DNA from: Sipunculus nudus
Lineage: Eukaryota; Annelida; Sipuncula; Golfingiida; Sipunculidae
Direction: 5' to 3'
Length of the DNA stretch: 64,000 bases
Assembly: GCA_026874595.1 (NCBI GenBank)
Contig: CM049309.1
Span: 96,618,723 to 96,682,722, forward strand
Both the position numbers and the translations under genes were made by a program. The notes under the pieces were generated by a model. That model was not told the DNA's origin. It worked only from the letters and a program-made list of their open reading frames with translations, and searched no databases. Shown in pieces: positions 36,906 through 48,785 of the stretch (its first letter is position 1; every line of letters starts with the position of its first letter).

Positions 36906-37002
36906 AATAATGGACATGAGCTAAAGCATATGGACTGTGTAATAAATGAAACCTTTGGCCTGAAACCATTTAGTGATGCACCAAGGGAAAAATGGGCCTA
37001 CG
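36906..37002 (+). CDS. Candidate orphan exon
   Basis: 97 nt between an acceptor-like attatag and a consensus donor GTAAGT. The frame is open throughout and includes ELKHMDCVINETFGLKPFSD and PREKWAY. The composition looks protein-coding, but I do not recognise it and no partner exon is evident. It lies antisense to POLR2E within intron 1. Confidence 0.35.
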
Positions 37003-37599
37003 GTAAGTGTCATATAAAAGTTCTATTTCATAAACAAATAATGTGTGAAGGTAATTAAGTTTTCAAAAGTTAAATATATGGCCATATGAGTTATAAAATT
37101 AATCCCACAAAGTTTGACCAATATTCCTAATTTTAAAAACTAGGTTTAACAGTGTTATTCACACCTGGGGCCCGCCAACTTTAAGAGATATGAATGAAAT
37201 GCTACCAAGTATTTATATCTTCTTAAATCTTGTCAGTTAGCACTTACATTAGGTCCTAATATTTTACCATATTTGAATATTAGGATTAAATTCCTGAAAA
37301 TTTTTTTCTTTAAAAAAATCAAAATTGTCTCGACAAAAAGAATTTTTTTAACATAAAAATTATAAGCTTTGTCTTGTATATTAGTCCTGTGTATCGAAGG
37401 GGTGGGTCAGGGAGGGGTCTCTGTTGTTACTGTTCATCGCTGAAAAAATGTGAAATTATAAGATTCATCTTGTTTAGAGTACACGTCTGTCAACAGATTG
37501 GGGTGGGGGGGGGGGGGGGGGGAGAAAGGCTCCCTGTGGTATTTATGCTAGCAGCCTGATCAAGCTCAACAGGAGATAGGGCTTGCCTGAGTAATGGGA
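37003..37599. other. Spacer with poly-G run
   Basis: Unrecognised AT-rich sequence with a long run of G (about 37500-37521). No gene. Confidence 0.5.
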
Positions 37600-39590
37600 T
37601 TACATAATAGCCTGGGGAGCATTGAGAGTTGCACTGAATGACCTACAGTGACCTCAGTGGACTGCTTGACAATGTAAGGGAATACAACAAGAGCCTCCAA
37701 ACAAATTTAATAACTAGCCTAAATTTGCAGCTTTTATTTTCAAATTTCAAATTTTAACAGATTAAATCCTTATGTGTACATGCTGTGATAATAACATCCA
37801 CAGTACTTTCAGGAAAAAATCGTGCCGTTGCCAAAGTTGGGCAAAATTTAAGGTACTGATTTTATATTTATGCTAATAACTTAAAAAAAATGCATTTTTC
37901 AGATCTAATTTTTGGTATACAATGAATCTTGATTAAATGATGTTATATTCCTGAAAAAAAGTCTCAGCCATTCTTATTTTAAGTGAGTAAATATATATCC
38001 TGATTTTTTACAAGGTGCATTATGTTTGGGCCTGTAACTTCAACAAATTATGCAATACTGACCGAAATTTTGGTATGTACATAGGAAATGTATGGAAGAA
38101 TATGAATATTTACAATTACATCTAACATTATGCCAATTTTTGGATTACCAGGTAAACAAAAGTAGGGTCATGATGCTAGAAAATACAAATACATTAAGGC
38201 TTCTAAAAAACTTCAATAGCGAGACTAATTTTTCAGCTTATACTTTCAAATTCAAAATTCATCAGATTAAATCCACATGTAAACTGGCTTTGAAAAATAA
38301 ATCAAATGTACTTATAAGAAAAAAATGTGACATGGTCAAATTGAGGCAAAATTTAAGGGACCAATTTTTTATTTTTGCTAATATTTTAAAAATTTTTTAA
38401 CAGATTTTGATCTAATTTTGGGTATACAATTTAATTTTGATTAATTAAAGATATATTCCTGGAAAAAAGTCCATAGCTTTAAAATGTTTTGTTTTAAGTG
38501 ATCAAATATCTTTCCTGATTTTTTACAAAATGCATTATGTTTGAGGCCATAACTTTTTTTAAATCATATAATACAGACCTAATTTCTGACATGTACATAG
38601 GAACCTATATAGAGGATTATTAATGGAAAATATGAGGAAAAACAGGTGAGTGGTTTCGTAGTTAGGCTGTCCTGAAATGTGAAAATAGGTTTTTAATAAA
38701 AAATTGAGGTTTTTCCTTAATTTCTCAAAGGAACAAAGTCACAAAGACCCTGTTTTCAGCTTGGTAGGAGATCTTGGGGACATCTAACATTATGCCAACA
38801 ACCTTGGGAGCATAGAGAGCTGCACTGAATGACCAACAGTGACCACAGTGGACTGCTTGACAATGTAAGGGAATACAACAAGAGCCTCAATAACTAGCCT
38901 AATTTTGCAGCTTTTATTTTCAATTTCAGATTTTAACAGATAAAATCCTTATGTATACATGCTGTGAAAATTAAATCCACAGTACTTACAGGAAAAAAAC
39001 GTGCCGTGGCCAAAGTTGGGCAAAATTTAAGGTACAAATTTTATATTTTTGTTAATATTTTAAAAAATTTAAAAGATTTTGATCTAATTTTTGGTATACA
39101 ATTAAATTTTGATTAATTAAAGTTGTATAACTGGAAAAAAGTCCCTACCTTTAACACTTTTGGTCTTAAGTGATCAAATATCTTTCCTGATTTTTTCCAA
39201 AATGCATTATGTTTGGGTCCATTACTTTTTTAAATTATATAATTCTGACTTAATATCTGGCATGTACATAGAAACTATATAGAGGAATATTTATGGTAAA
39301 TATGAAGAAAACCAGATGAGTGGTTTTGATATTAGGCATTCCTGAAGTGTGAAAATAGATTTCTAATAAAAAATTGAGGTTTTTCCTTAATATCTCGAAG
39401 GAACGAAGTCCTATTGACCCAATTTTCGGCATGGTAGGAGATTTTGGGGACATCTAACTGTATGCCGAATTTCAGATTCGTAGGTCCAACGGTGTCGAAA
39501 CGTGCCAGTCTTACGGACATCATCCGGATGGACAGCCGGATGGACCATGACTATAGCTCAGATGACTTATAATCAGCTGAGCTAAAAACA
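37600..39590 (+). repeat. Two tandem partial copies of the interspersed repeat
   Basis: Both start with 'cttgggagcat(t/a)gagag(t/c)tgcactgaatgacc' (37610 and 38808) and continue through the ACGTGCC, TATGTTTGGGCC and GAGGTTTTTCCTTAATTTCTC landmarks. Only the second reaches the terminal GACTATAGCTCAGATGACTT...GAGCTAAAAA (39590). Confidence 0.82.
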
Positions 39591-40367
39591 ATACTAGCAT
39601 GAATTATGATTACATGCAGAAATCGATGTATTTATCATTGGGTGTGGCAGTACAAATAAACAAACAATGGTAAAAACATGTATGGAAAATTATGATAAAG
39701 AAAGGCGGCCTATTTTATCCTATCTTTAGTGAAGTATCAACCTTGGGAATTTTATAGACCGGTACATCATTTAAATCAAATTTATGTATATGTCGTTCAT
39801 ATTTACACTCATTATGCGACTGTATCATGTACCAGGTTACTTTATAACTCCATATTTGATAACATTTAAATGCCATACCCATACTTGAGTCAAATAATTC
39901 GCCTAAATATTATTATGTATATATATGTACCATCTTTTAAATATATATAAACTGCCATGTTAATATTTAGTAAATATGTTAAGAAAAACATTAACACAAG
40001 GATATGACTTACCCCAGATGCTCCTTTGCACATGTCACTACGTTCATATCAGCATCAAAATACCTTTGATGCCATTCATTAACGCGTATATATATGTTTG
40101 TTGCGCCTCGGTATTGTTTATATAAAATCCATTAAAGGTTGTTGTTTTAGCTAATTAGTTTCTCTTGATATATGAATCATTTATATTTTACTCAGACCAT
40201 ATCACTCTAAAAGCAACTAGTCTACTGTTTAAACCCCTCTGTTTTAACTCTAATCAATTCATTTGTTGGATTAACTCGCTGGACCAAAGGCATGCCACCT
40301 ACCAGGATTCGCAAACACAGGTTAAAGGTAAGTACTTTATTTTTTTTCAACCTCTGTTTACAAGTTT
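39591..40367. other. Spacer with a possible tiny first exon
   Basis: Largely unrecognised. At 40292 an ATG opens MPPTRIRKHRLK, which runs exactly to a perfect donor (TTAAAG then GTAAGT at 40328). This could be a 12-codon coding start exon on the plus strand or chance; no downstream partner was found. Confidence 0.3.
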
Positions 40368-40898
40368 CTCCTTTAAGGGGATATATTAATGTGAAGTAAA
40401 CAGCACCCAAATTCTGTATTGACTTTTATTGGATGAAACTCTTCATGCTTTAACTGATTAAACCTTAGTTTTTCATCAAAGTTAATATGAAATATATGTT
40501 CCTAGAGTCGTTGTTTAAATTTATCCTTTAAGGGGAGATTTTAATATGAAGTAAACAGCACCCATATTCAGTATATACTTTGTTAAACCTATTTAAAATG
40601 ATATAAAATTGAACTACACGCCATACTGTAAACCTCAGTTTGACATCAAAGTAAATATAAAGTATATGTTCTTAAAGTTGTTGTTTAATTTTCTCCTTTT
40701 AGGGGAATATTTAATATGAAGTAAACAGCTCCCATATTCTGTATATAATTTCTTATAATTATTTAAAATGATATAAAAATAACCTACACACCACACTGTA
40801 AAGTATATGTTCTTAAAGTCGTTGTTTAATGTTCTCCTTTAAGAAGAATTCTTAATATGAAGTAAACAGCACCCATATTCCTATATACTTTGTTAAAA
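40368..40898. repeat. ~160-bp tandem repeat interrupted by the LINE
   Basis: 'ctcctttaaggggat ... atatgaagtaaacagcacccatattctgtata' repeats at 40368, 40528, 40693 and 40834. The unit is cut by the LINE after 'ctttgttaaaa' and continues at 44209 with 'attatttaaaatgatataaa'. Confidence 0.85.
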
Positions 40899-40970
40899 CT
40901 GTTAGATGGCGCTGCACAGCGGCGACGTCGACTACTGTTAGATGGCGCTGCACAGCGGCGACGTCGACTT
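40899..40970 (+). promoter_or_regulatory. Two 36-bp 5' monomers of the LINE
   Basis: CTGTTAGATGGCGCTGCACA plus GCGGCGACGTCGACTA, present twice in tandem and identical except for the last base. GC-rich in AT-rich surroundings, with AGATGGCG (YY1-like) and GACGTC (CRE-like) in each. Monomer arrays at LINE 5' ends often act as promoters; that role is inferred. Confidence 0.6.
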
Positions 40971-41052
40971 TGCAATTTGAATTGTTTATATTTTTATATT
41001 TTATATATGTCGGGCATTATACAAGACGAAGCACACCAATTCAGCTTAAAAG

Positions 41053-43962
41053 ATGGATCTTTCAAAGTATGTACTTTTAGTCTGTATGATTATCGCCTTT
41101 CTTGTGTTAACTGGAACTGGAATGCCGCTTTTGGGCGATAATGGAGTACATATTCGTTATTCAGCTAGTGACCTTCATCAACTTCACAACAAACTCTCAC
41201 ATTCTAACAATAAGTTTGATATAAGTATACTTCCGGAAGAATGCAAAAAGATTAGAAGAAGACCACGTGGCAGGAGAGGTGGAGTAAGAGTCAGGTTAAT
41301 GAGAAGATGCAGTACTAAACCGTTTGTGCCCACAATAACATTTGGTAACGTCCCTTCACTCAGCTCAAAGATTGACGAACTCCGTGCAAACTGCCGATTT
41401 CTTTATCAATATCGAGAGGCTTGTTGCATTGCATTAACGGAATCATGGCTGAACCAAATTATATCTGACACATTCTTGAACATTCCTTATTTTACCTTAT
41501 TAAGACAAGACAGAACCCAGGACTCTAATAAATCAAGAGGCGGTGGTGTAGCTCTTTATATTAATAACAGATGGTGTCAGAATATAACCGTCAAGTCTAG
41601 TATATGTTCACCAGACCTTGAAGCCCTATCAGTGAGCCTACGTCCTTCATACCTACCTAGAGAGTTTACCAATATATCTCTCACAGTTGTTTACATTCCC
41701 CCCAGTGCTGATAAAGACATTGCATCAAAGAAGATACAGGATATTGTTGCCCAATTAGAAGAAAAGAAACCACAAGCTCTGCATATTGTACTCGGAGATA
41801 TGAACCACTGTGATCTTGATCAAGCACTACCGAACTACACACAGTATGTGAACTGTAACACAAGAGGTCACCAGAAACTGGACTTATTTTATTGTAATAT
41901 TAAATCTGCTTATAAATGTGTTCAAGGTCCTCCACTAAAAAATAGTGACCATAATATGATCTATATGCAACCTACTTACAGACGTAAACTTCAAATGCTG
42001 AAACCACGTGAAATTAATATTAAAGTGAACTCAAAGGAAGCCTATGAGACCCTACAAACATGTTTTGATCTAACAGACTGGCAAATGTTCATTGACACTT
42101 CATATGATTTAGATGAACTTACTGAAACTGTGTCTAGTTATATATCATTTTGTGAAGACATGCTGGTACCAACTAAAACCATTAAGATTTACCCGAATAA
42201 CAAACCTTGGATTAATAGTGATCTAAGGAAACTTATTGTATGGAAGCACCAAGCCTTCACAAGCAATTCAGATAACAGATATGACTTACAAAAAGAAACT
42301 GATTCTGCCATTGAGAAAGCCAAACAACAATATAAAAAGAAAGTAGAAAAACTGTTCCATAGCAAGCAATCAAAAGATGCTTGGAAGGGTCTTCAGGAAT
42401 TAACTGGTATAACTAAAAGCAAGAAAGAATGCTCACTGCTTGCTGAAAATGGCTATGCTGACAAATTAAATACATTCTATGCACGTTTTGATGAAAGTGA
42501 CTTCTCAAAAGAAAAAGATGACATTCAGAGCAGTCTGAGAGCAAATTTAGAATCATGTGATGATGGCATCCTTACTGATGTAACTGATGTAAACAAAGTG
42601 TTAAGTAAGATTAATGTAAAGAAAGCCTGTGGACCCGACAAAATCAGTGGCAGATTAATTAAAACCTGTAGAAATAGTTTGTCCTTCATCATACATTACA
42701 TTTTTCAATTGTCTCTCTCCTTATGTAAACTACCAAAATTATGGAAGACCGCAGAAATAATTCCAGTCGCCAAAAATAACTCTCCTAAAGTGATGAATGA
42801 TCTTAGGCCTGTTGCACTAACATCTATTCTCGCAAAATCTTTGGAGCGAATAGTTCTTAATAAATTACTTCCAATTGTTAAACCAATGCTAGATCAACAT
42901 CAGTTTGCATATTCATCCAACAGATGCACAAGCGACGCAATTGCCACATTAACTCATTATATTTATCAACACTTAGACAGGGACCCCAGAAATTATGCCA
43001 GATCACTTTTCATTGATTATTCTTCAGCCTTCAATACAATACAGCCACACATTATGATCAATCAGCTCTGTAGATATAACATTCCTCTTTCCTACTGTCT
43101 ATGGATTCTAGATTTTCTCTCGGATAGAAGACAACATGTTAGAACAAGCAAAGAAACTTCTTCAGATATAATCATAAATACTGGTGCTCCACAAGGCTGT
43201 GTTCTGTCAGCAGTCCTTTTTATTCTATATACAAATAATTTGTCTGTGAGCCTTTCAGATTGTAAAATTATCAAATATGCAGACGACACTGTCATTCTAG
43301 GCCTGATACACAAGAATGATGAATCGCTCTACAGGAAAACCATTCAATATGTGACTGGTTGGTGTGAGGAACACTACCTTCAGTTAAATGTAAAGAAGAC
43401 TAAAGAAGTATTATTTGATTTTAGGAGATAAAAATCTGTAATTACCCCAGTTGCTATCAAAAATGAAGATGTTGATATTGTAGAAAATTATAAATACTTA
43501 GGATGTATTATTGACAGAAATCTGAATTGGAAAGAACATGTGTTGAATCAATCCAAGAAAGCAAACAAAAGATTATATTACCTTTATTATCTAAGAAAGC
43601 TTAATATTGACAAAACCATAATTACCATGTTTTATAATTCAGTAATTTCCAGTGTCCTTACTTATTCACTGGAGTGCTGGTTTACAAATATATCTGATAA
43701 GTTAAAGAAACAGTTGAATAATACCAGGAAGAGAAGTAGTAGAATAACTGGTACTTCTCTTGCCACACACCAGGAAATCTGTGAAACCAAAACAATGGCC
43801 TTCATATCTAAGGTCATGAATGACAAAACACATCCCCTATATTCAGAGTTCCGTTTTTTACCTTCAGGTAAACGCCTAGATACAATATTCTGCAGAACAA
43901 CTCGTTTTAAAAAATCTCTCGTACCACACAGTATTAAACACTTTAACGCACAACCCTCTTAG
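41053..43962 (+). pseudogene. LINE ORF: APE endonuclease and reverse transcriptase, one stop codon
   Basis: 792 codons to a TAA (43429-43431), then the same frame continues 176 codons to 43959, so about 969 residues with one interruption. Order: a hydrophobic N-terminus (YVLLVCMIIAFLVLTG), an Arg-rich stretch (RRRPRGRRGGVRVR), an endonuclease with LTESWL, SRGGGVALYI and NSDHNMIY (about 41330-41960), and RT with LRPVALTSILAKSLERIV, IDYSSAFNTI, APQGCVLSAVLF and K-Y-A-D-D (43273-43287), then the C-terminal YKYLG...LTYSLECW region. Catalytic motifs are intact. The family is the jockey/CR1/Rex1 type common in fish and invertebrates. The ATG chosen is the first in frame; a start at Met further in is possible. 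Confidence 0.88.
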
Positions 43963-44208
43963 AAATTTAATGTTTTGAATTATGTGTTTTACCTGCAGAA
44001 TTATCTGTTTTATCATTTTTACATGCTTAATTTTACATGCATCAATATGTTATGTGTGATTTTTATGTATTTTTGTATTATTTTTATGTATTTATCTATC
44101 TATTTACTTATTTATTTTTTTATGTAATGAATTGCAAGTCAACAACAAATTCCTGGAACTGAAGGCTAATAAATGTTATCTTATCTTATCTTATCTTATC
44201 TTATCTTA

Positions 44209-45787
44209 TTATTTAAAATGATATAAAAAATTAATTACACGCCATACTGTAAACCATATTCTGTATTTACTTTGTTAATACACTTTGGATATTTTCTTTG
44301 TCAGTTTCATGGTTCACATACAGATACACCTGAACAAGGTTTTATATTATAAAATATATATGTTAAAACCACAAAATGCATTTTTTTTTAATTTTATGAG
44401 TAACGTAAATATCCAAAAATACAGAACAAAATACAGCCGCCAAACACAGAAGGTATATATCATGCAATAAATGGAAGGAAAATATAGCAATAAACCTGGG
44501 TTAATAAAAAGGCAGGAGGGAAAAGCATGTTCTAATATGTTGCAAGTCCTTATTTTATTGAAATTATGCCTATTTTCAAAATATAATGGTGTTGATTAAG
44601 GAAAACAGTGTTGAATTATAATATATGAAGCAATTGCCAAAGTTATATACTTAAAGGGTGCAGACTACTTTTTTAACATTTTTAAGATTAATATTTTAAA
44701 ATACAAAGTACAGCGATTCCTATAAATTTATATGATGAAATTCTGATTAACTATAGCAGTTTGTAGAATCAATATGTAAAATAAATCCTGTCACCTTTTC
44801 ATTAATTTCCACACCGTCCATCGATATACTTAACGACGATAAAAGTGAAAATTAATAGTGCTGTTATCAATTACCACTTTAACCTTTCTAGTATACTCAG
44901 TATGTATATTTGAATAGTATATTGTGTGAGATATATTATAAAAATATATAAAACATTCCTATTTCCATCATTTTTTTTGGGGGGGGTGAGGGGATTAGTA
45001 ACAGTGTTGAAGAGCAATTAATGGCAGATGATATACATGTATATGTTCAGGGGTACTGCATGCTGGGAACATGAAATGTTCTCGAGCCAGGCTAGCTTAG
45101 CCCTATACGCAAAAGGGTTTTATTAATACCTATATATATTATTCAATGTAACTCTGAAATTATTCACAGACATGGGTCAATTACATTTTATTAAAATTTT
45201 ATTAATACTTTTAAATTCTTATCTATTATTTAATTATTATAACCACAATTTTTTATATATATATATATGTTGATTAGTATATGTGTGGCCTTAAATGTTT
45301 TCGAGCCAGGAAAGCTTATACACAAAAGGGTATTATTAATACCTATATATATCAGACATGGGGTCTATTACAGTTGTTCTATTACTATTACCATTACTTT
45401 CAATTTCTGATATTACTATTACTATTACTATTACCACATTTTATCTTCTATTACTATTACTATTACTTGGGTATCTATTACTATTACTATTACTATTACA
45501 TGTACTTAAACTGATGGTAGGATTCTAGACCTTGCGCAGCCATGAGTGCTATAAACTAGCACTACAATCACATGTTTAAATAATATTAAAAGCAATTATA
45601 TCATCCAGTTACCTACACAATTTTCTTATATTATATATATATATATATATATAGGTCAAATGAATAAAAGTATTCAATGAAATGTAATAATCAACCTCAA
45701 CAGCTGTGAAATAAATAATTCTCTCACATAAATTAAAAGAATAGTTATGATTTCAAGTGAATAACTTAACATTAAAATAATGAGCAT
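44209..45787. other. Spacer; simple repeats
   Basis: Continuation of the ~160-bp repeat to about 44290, then AT-rich sequence. (ATTACT)n-type simple repeat at 45370-45505, (TA)n at 45634-45653. A duplicated segment 'ctcgagccaggc(t)agctta ... caaaagggt(t)ttattaatacctatatat' occurs at 45082 and 45300. No gene. Confidence 0.6.
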
Positions 45788-46036
45788 ATGACAAAAAAAA
45801 AAAGAATTGTGCTGGTCTGCATGGCTATAACTTGTGCATTTATTATCTCTTTCGTCTTCACGAAGCAGGACCGATTTGGCAGACGCGATAGATCGGCAGG
45901 ACCGAAACGGCAACCACGCAGGACCGAAATAGTAATTGGAAAACCTCAATCGGCCCCGGGACCGAAATGTCCTGTATTCGTCGGGCTAATGGAGTCCGTA
46001 CGTGTCCGGCTAGAGGAGAGTGTAAGTGGCAGATAA
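45788..46036 (+). CDS. Small ORF with an N-terminal membrane segment (unidentified)
   Basis: 82 codons beginning MTKKKRIVLVCMAITCAFII then SFVFTK and a basic, proline-containing tail. The charge pattern (KKKR, about 17 hydrophobic residues, basic lumenal side) resembles a type II membrane anchor. The DNA of the tail contains four GGACCGAAA/T motifs (45866-45966). A donor-like GTGTAAGTGG lies near the end, at 46019, so it could be a first exon. Equally, it may be chance. Confidence 0.25.
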   Translation: MTKKKRIVLVCMAITCAFIISFVFTKQDRFGRRDRSAGPKRQPRRTEIVIGKPQSAPGPKCPVFVGLMESVRVRLEESVSGR

Positions 46037-46052
46037 AAATATAAAGGTTAAA

Positions 46053-47925
46053 CAAGGGACCTATGGGTCTCGACGCTCAGCTGACGTTAACCTTGAAGGT
46101 AAAAATCTAAAATAATATCAAATGGAGATAAAGTGTAAGAGGAAGAGGTAATAAAGGCCATGGTTGGTTTATATGATTGGTTTGTATTGATGAGCAGGAA
46201 ATTGTTGCAAAAAATATTTTGTGACCTGACCATGTGTTTCCTAATGTTGAAACTAAAGCATGTGAGCAGTTTGTGAACAAATGATCTGTACTATTACCAT
46301 GATCATTAGTTGGTTTTTTGATTAACTGTTGACATTTCAGTAGTTTACACATTTGTTCAATCGAATCTATTTTTTTGTATAATATATATTATTAAATATA
46401 TATGTATTTTTTTTATGAAATGTATACAGTTGAAAAAGAGCTAATAAACAACATAAAACAGGGCAAACAAAGCCTGATCTCAAATTCTGCTGAGGCAGGA
46501 AAATAATGAAGAAATGTTTGTATTAAATCCTGATTTTTTTATCACATCAATTATTTTCTAATTTAAGTTTATATTTCTATACATTTCCAATTTAACATAT
46601 ATATCTGAATATAAAAGTTGATTCATAATTCTCAATTGCATCATCATAAATCTCAATCTTGTCAGATAACACCACATCATGCATACAAATGTTTATTTAT
46701 TTTTTACCACAAAAATATATCTTTTAAATCTGCAAAACAATAAATATCTAAAAATAATACTTGATTAAGATTTCACAATTTTGAATTGTGTCTTTAATTA
46801 TCCATAATGTGCTTCATATTTTATAATAATTTAAGCATACTGATGGGTTCAATTATATTTGTTAAAATCATTTAAAAGAAATTTGATTTCTTTCAAAATG
46901 TTACATTACACAACATTGCATCTTCTTGATTACACCTTGAATTATTTTTTCAAGGAAAGTTTTTGCATATCGGAGTGGAAACAGCATTACAATTAAGGAG
47001 ATACAGTGAAAACAATAACAATTAGTGCATAACACTTGGTGGGTTGGGTTTGTGGGGGGGGGGGGGGGTGATTGGGGTGGTGATATGAGAATAACTGTAC
47101 ACCTGTCACAGCAGGGGATCTCCCCCAGTGACTGTAACAAATCAGAAACCCTGGCATAGCTGACTTCCAGTGACCTGGAGTGGGACCCTGCATCTGTAAT
47201 CAAAGCAAGTGACTACAGAAAAAAAATCAATAACTAGCTTAATTTTCAAGCTTTTATTTTCAAATTTCAGATTTAGACAAACTAAATATTTATGTTTACA
47301 TGCTGTGAAAATTAAATCAATGGTGCTTACAGGAAAAAAACGTGCCATGGTCAAAGTTGGGCAAAATTTAAGGTACTGATTTTTTTTTATGCTAATAACT
47401 TAAAAAATTTACAAAATTCAGATCTAATTTTCGGTAAACAATTGAATCTTAATTAAACATAGTTATATACTTGAGAAAATAGACTCTAGTTTCAAAATTT
47501 TTCATGTTAAGTGAGTTATTATTTTTCCTGATTTTTTACAAAGTCCATTATGTTTGGGCCCATAACTTAAAGAATTTATAGTTTACAGACTTAATTTCCT
47601 GCATGTACATAGGAACAATATAGAGGAATATTTATTGTAGATATGAGGAAAAACAGATGAGTGGTTTTGATATTAGGCAGTCCTGAAGTGTGAAAATAGG
47701 ATTTTAATAAAAAATTGAGGTTTTTCCTTAATTTCTCAAAGGAACGAAGTCGCAAAGACCCAGTTTTCGGCTTGGTAGGAGATCTTGGGGACATCTAACA
47801 TTATGCTGAATTTTGGATTCCTAGGTCTTACGGTTTCAAAACGTGCCACATCTACGGACGGACGGACGACGGACAATGGACCACGACTATAGCTCAGATG
47901 ACTTATAGTCAGCTGAGCTAAAAAA
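46053..47925 (+). repeat. Long copy of the interspersed repeat family
   Basis: Full arrangement: CAAGGGACCTATGGGTC head, 'acagggcaaacaaagcctga' middle (46458), poly-G run (47053-47068), and GACGGACGGACGAC with the GCTGAGCTAAAAA tail. GCTCAGCTGAC near the head (46076) and GTCAGCTGAGC at the tail (47907) are inverse of each other. No coding sequence; superfamily unknown. Confidence 0.85.
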
Positions 47926-47951
47926 TTAAGATGCAAGTAGCAGTATCCTAA

Positions 47952-48511
47952 CTAGGCCGATTTAATCACTCAATATTATTAGGCCCTGCCATATATTGAG
48001 TCCGATAGCTATACAGTGAGAGTATCTACAATATAAGCCTCCGACTACACACCGCCCAATGCCATTTTAACCAGTGTCAACATGGATTTATTACTCCATG
48101 CCAGCGGTCACTCTGCAGAGCCGGGCCTGTTGAAACCAAATGTAATAACATTTTAGCTGTCAATCCCTCGAGTCAGCGTGCTATCAGTGAGGTCATGAAT
48201 TGCGCCTGTTCAATTGTTCTTCTCTGTCCTAGTGCTTGCTTCTGGTAAAAAGGTCAGTAAATGTTTAAAAATGATGATCCGATTTTAATTTTAGTTGCTA
48301 TCGAAACCATGAAACACATACTTATTGGTGTCAAAATGGTATAATTCTGTGTCTTGTTGTTTGGCAGTAAACAGGCAGTCAAAGAAGATGCAACAGATCT
48401 GTCGCATCTTCTGTGGCTTATATTGTAGAAACTCTCACTGTATGGCTATCGCCGTATCAGACTCAATATATGGCAGGGCCTAATAATATTGAGTCTGATT
48501 AAATCGGGCTA
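47952..48511. mobile_element. hAT-like MITE with 8-bp target duplication
   Basis: 560 bp between two copies of TATCCTAA (47944-47951, 48512-48519). The ends are inverted repeats of about 100 bp: TAGGCCGATTTAATCA...TCAATATTATTAGGCCCTGC on the left, the inverse on the right (48415-48511). An 8-bp duplication and TAG-starting ends fit hAT. Non-coding; folds into a long hairpin. Confidence 0.85.
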
Positions 48512-48629
48512 TATCCTAAGGTTGTTGGGTTGAAGTTCGCGTTCTATAGTAGTACCTAAATAAGTTTTATCCGAACAAAATCCAACCCTGACCCTAGTGA
48601 CAGCGACATTACTGTCATTATTCAGACCG

Positions 48630-48785
48630 GCTATACGCACGATTTTCTCGTGCGCAGGCGCACGACTGGTCGTGCTTAGTGTATTGCAATATGCACGATA
48701 TTGCCGTGCACATAGAGGATAGCATGCACGACAATATATCGTGTATATTGTTGTGTTACCTGCACGAGATTATCGTGCACATTGT
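48630..48785. repeat. Array of CACGA...TCGTG dyads (copy 1)
   Basis: Five successive inverted repeats: GCACGATTTTCTCGTGC (48637), GCACGACTGGTCGTGC (48659), TGCACGATATTGCCGTGCA (48692), one at 48725 and one at 48761, spaced 22-36 bp. The flank 'gtcattattcagaccggctatacgcacga' is shared, in inverted orientation, with 55622-55645. Confidence 0.85.

Larger units (their letters stand above)
40899..44208 (+). mobile_element. Near-intact CR1/Rex1-like LINE
   Basis: A 3.3-kb non-LTR retrotransposon: two 36-bp 5' monomers, a long ORF with endonuclease and reverse transcriptase, AATAAA (44168-44173) and a (TTATC)n 3' tail (44175-44208) instead of poly(A). It sits in a tandem-repeat unit whose other copies give the empty site, showing a nearly blunt insertion with no long duplication. 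Confidence 0.88.
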
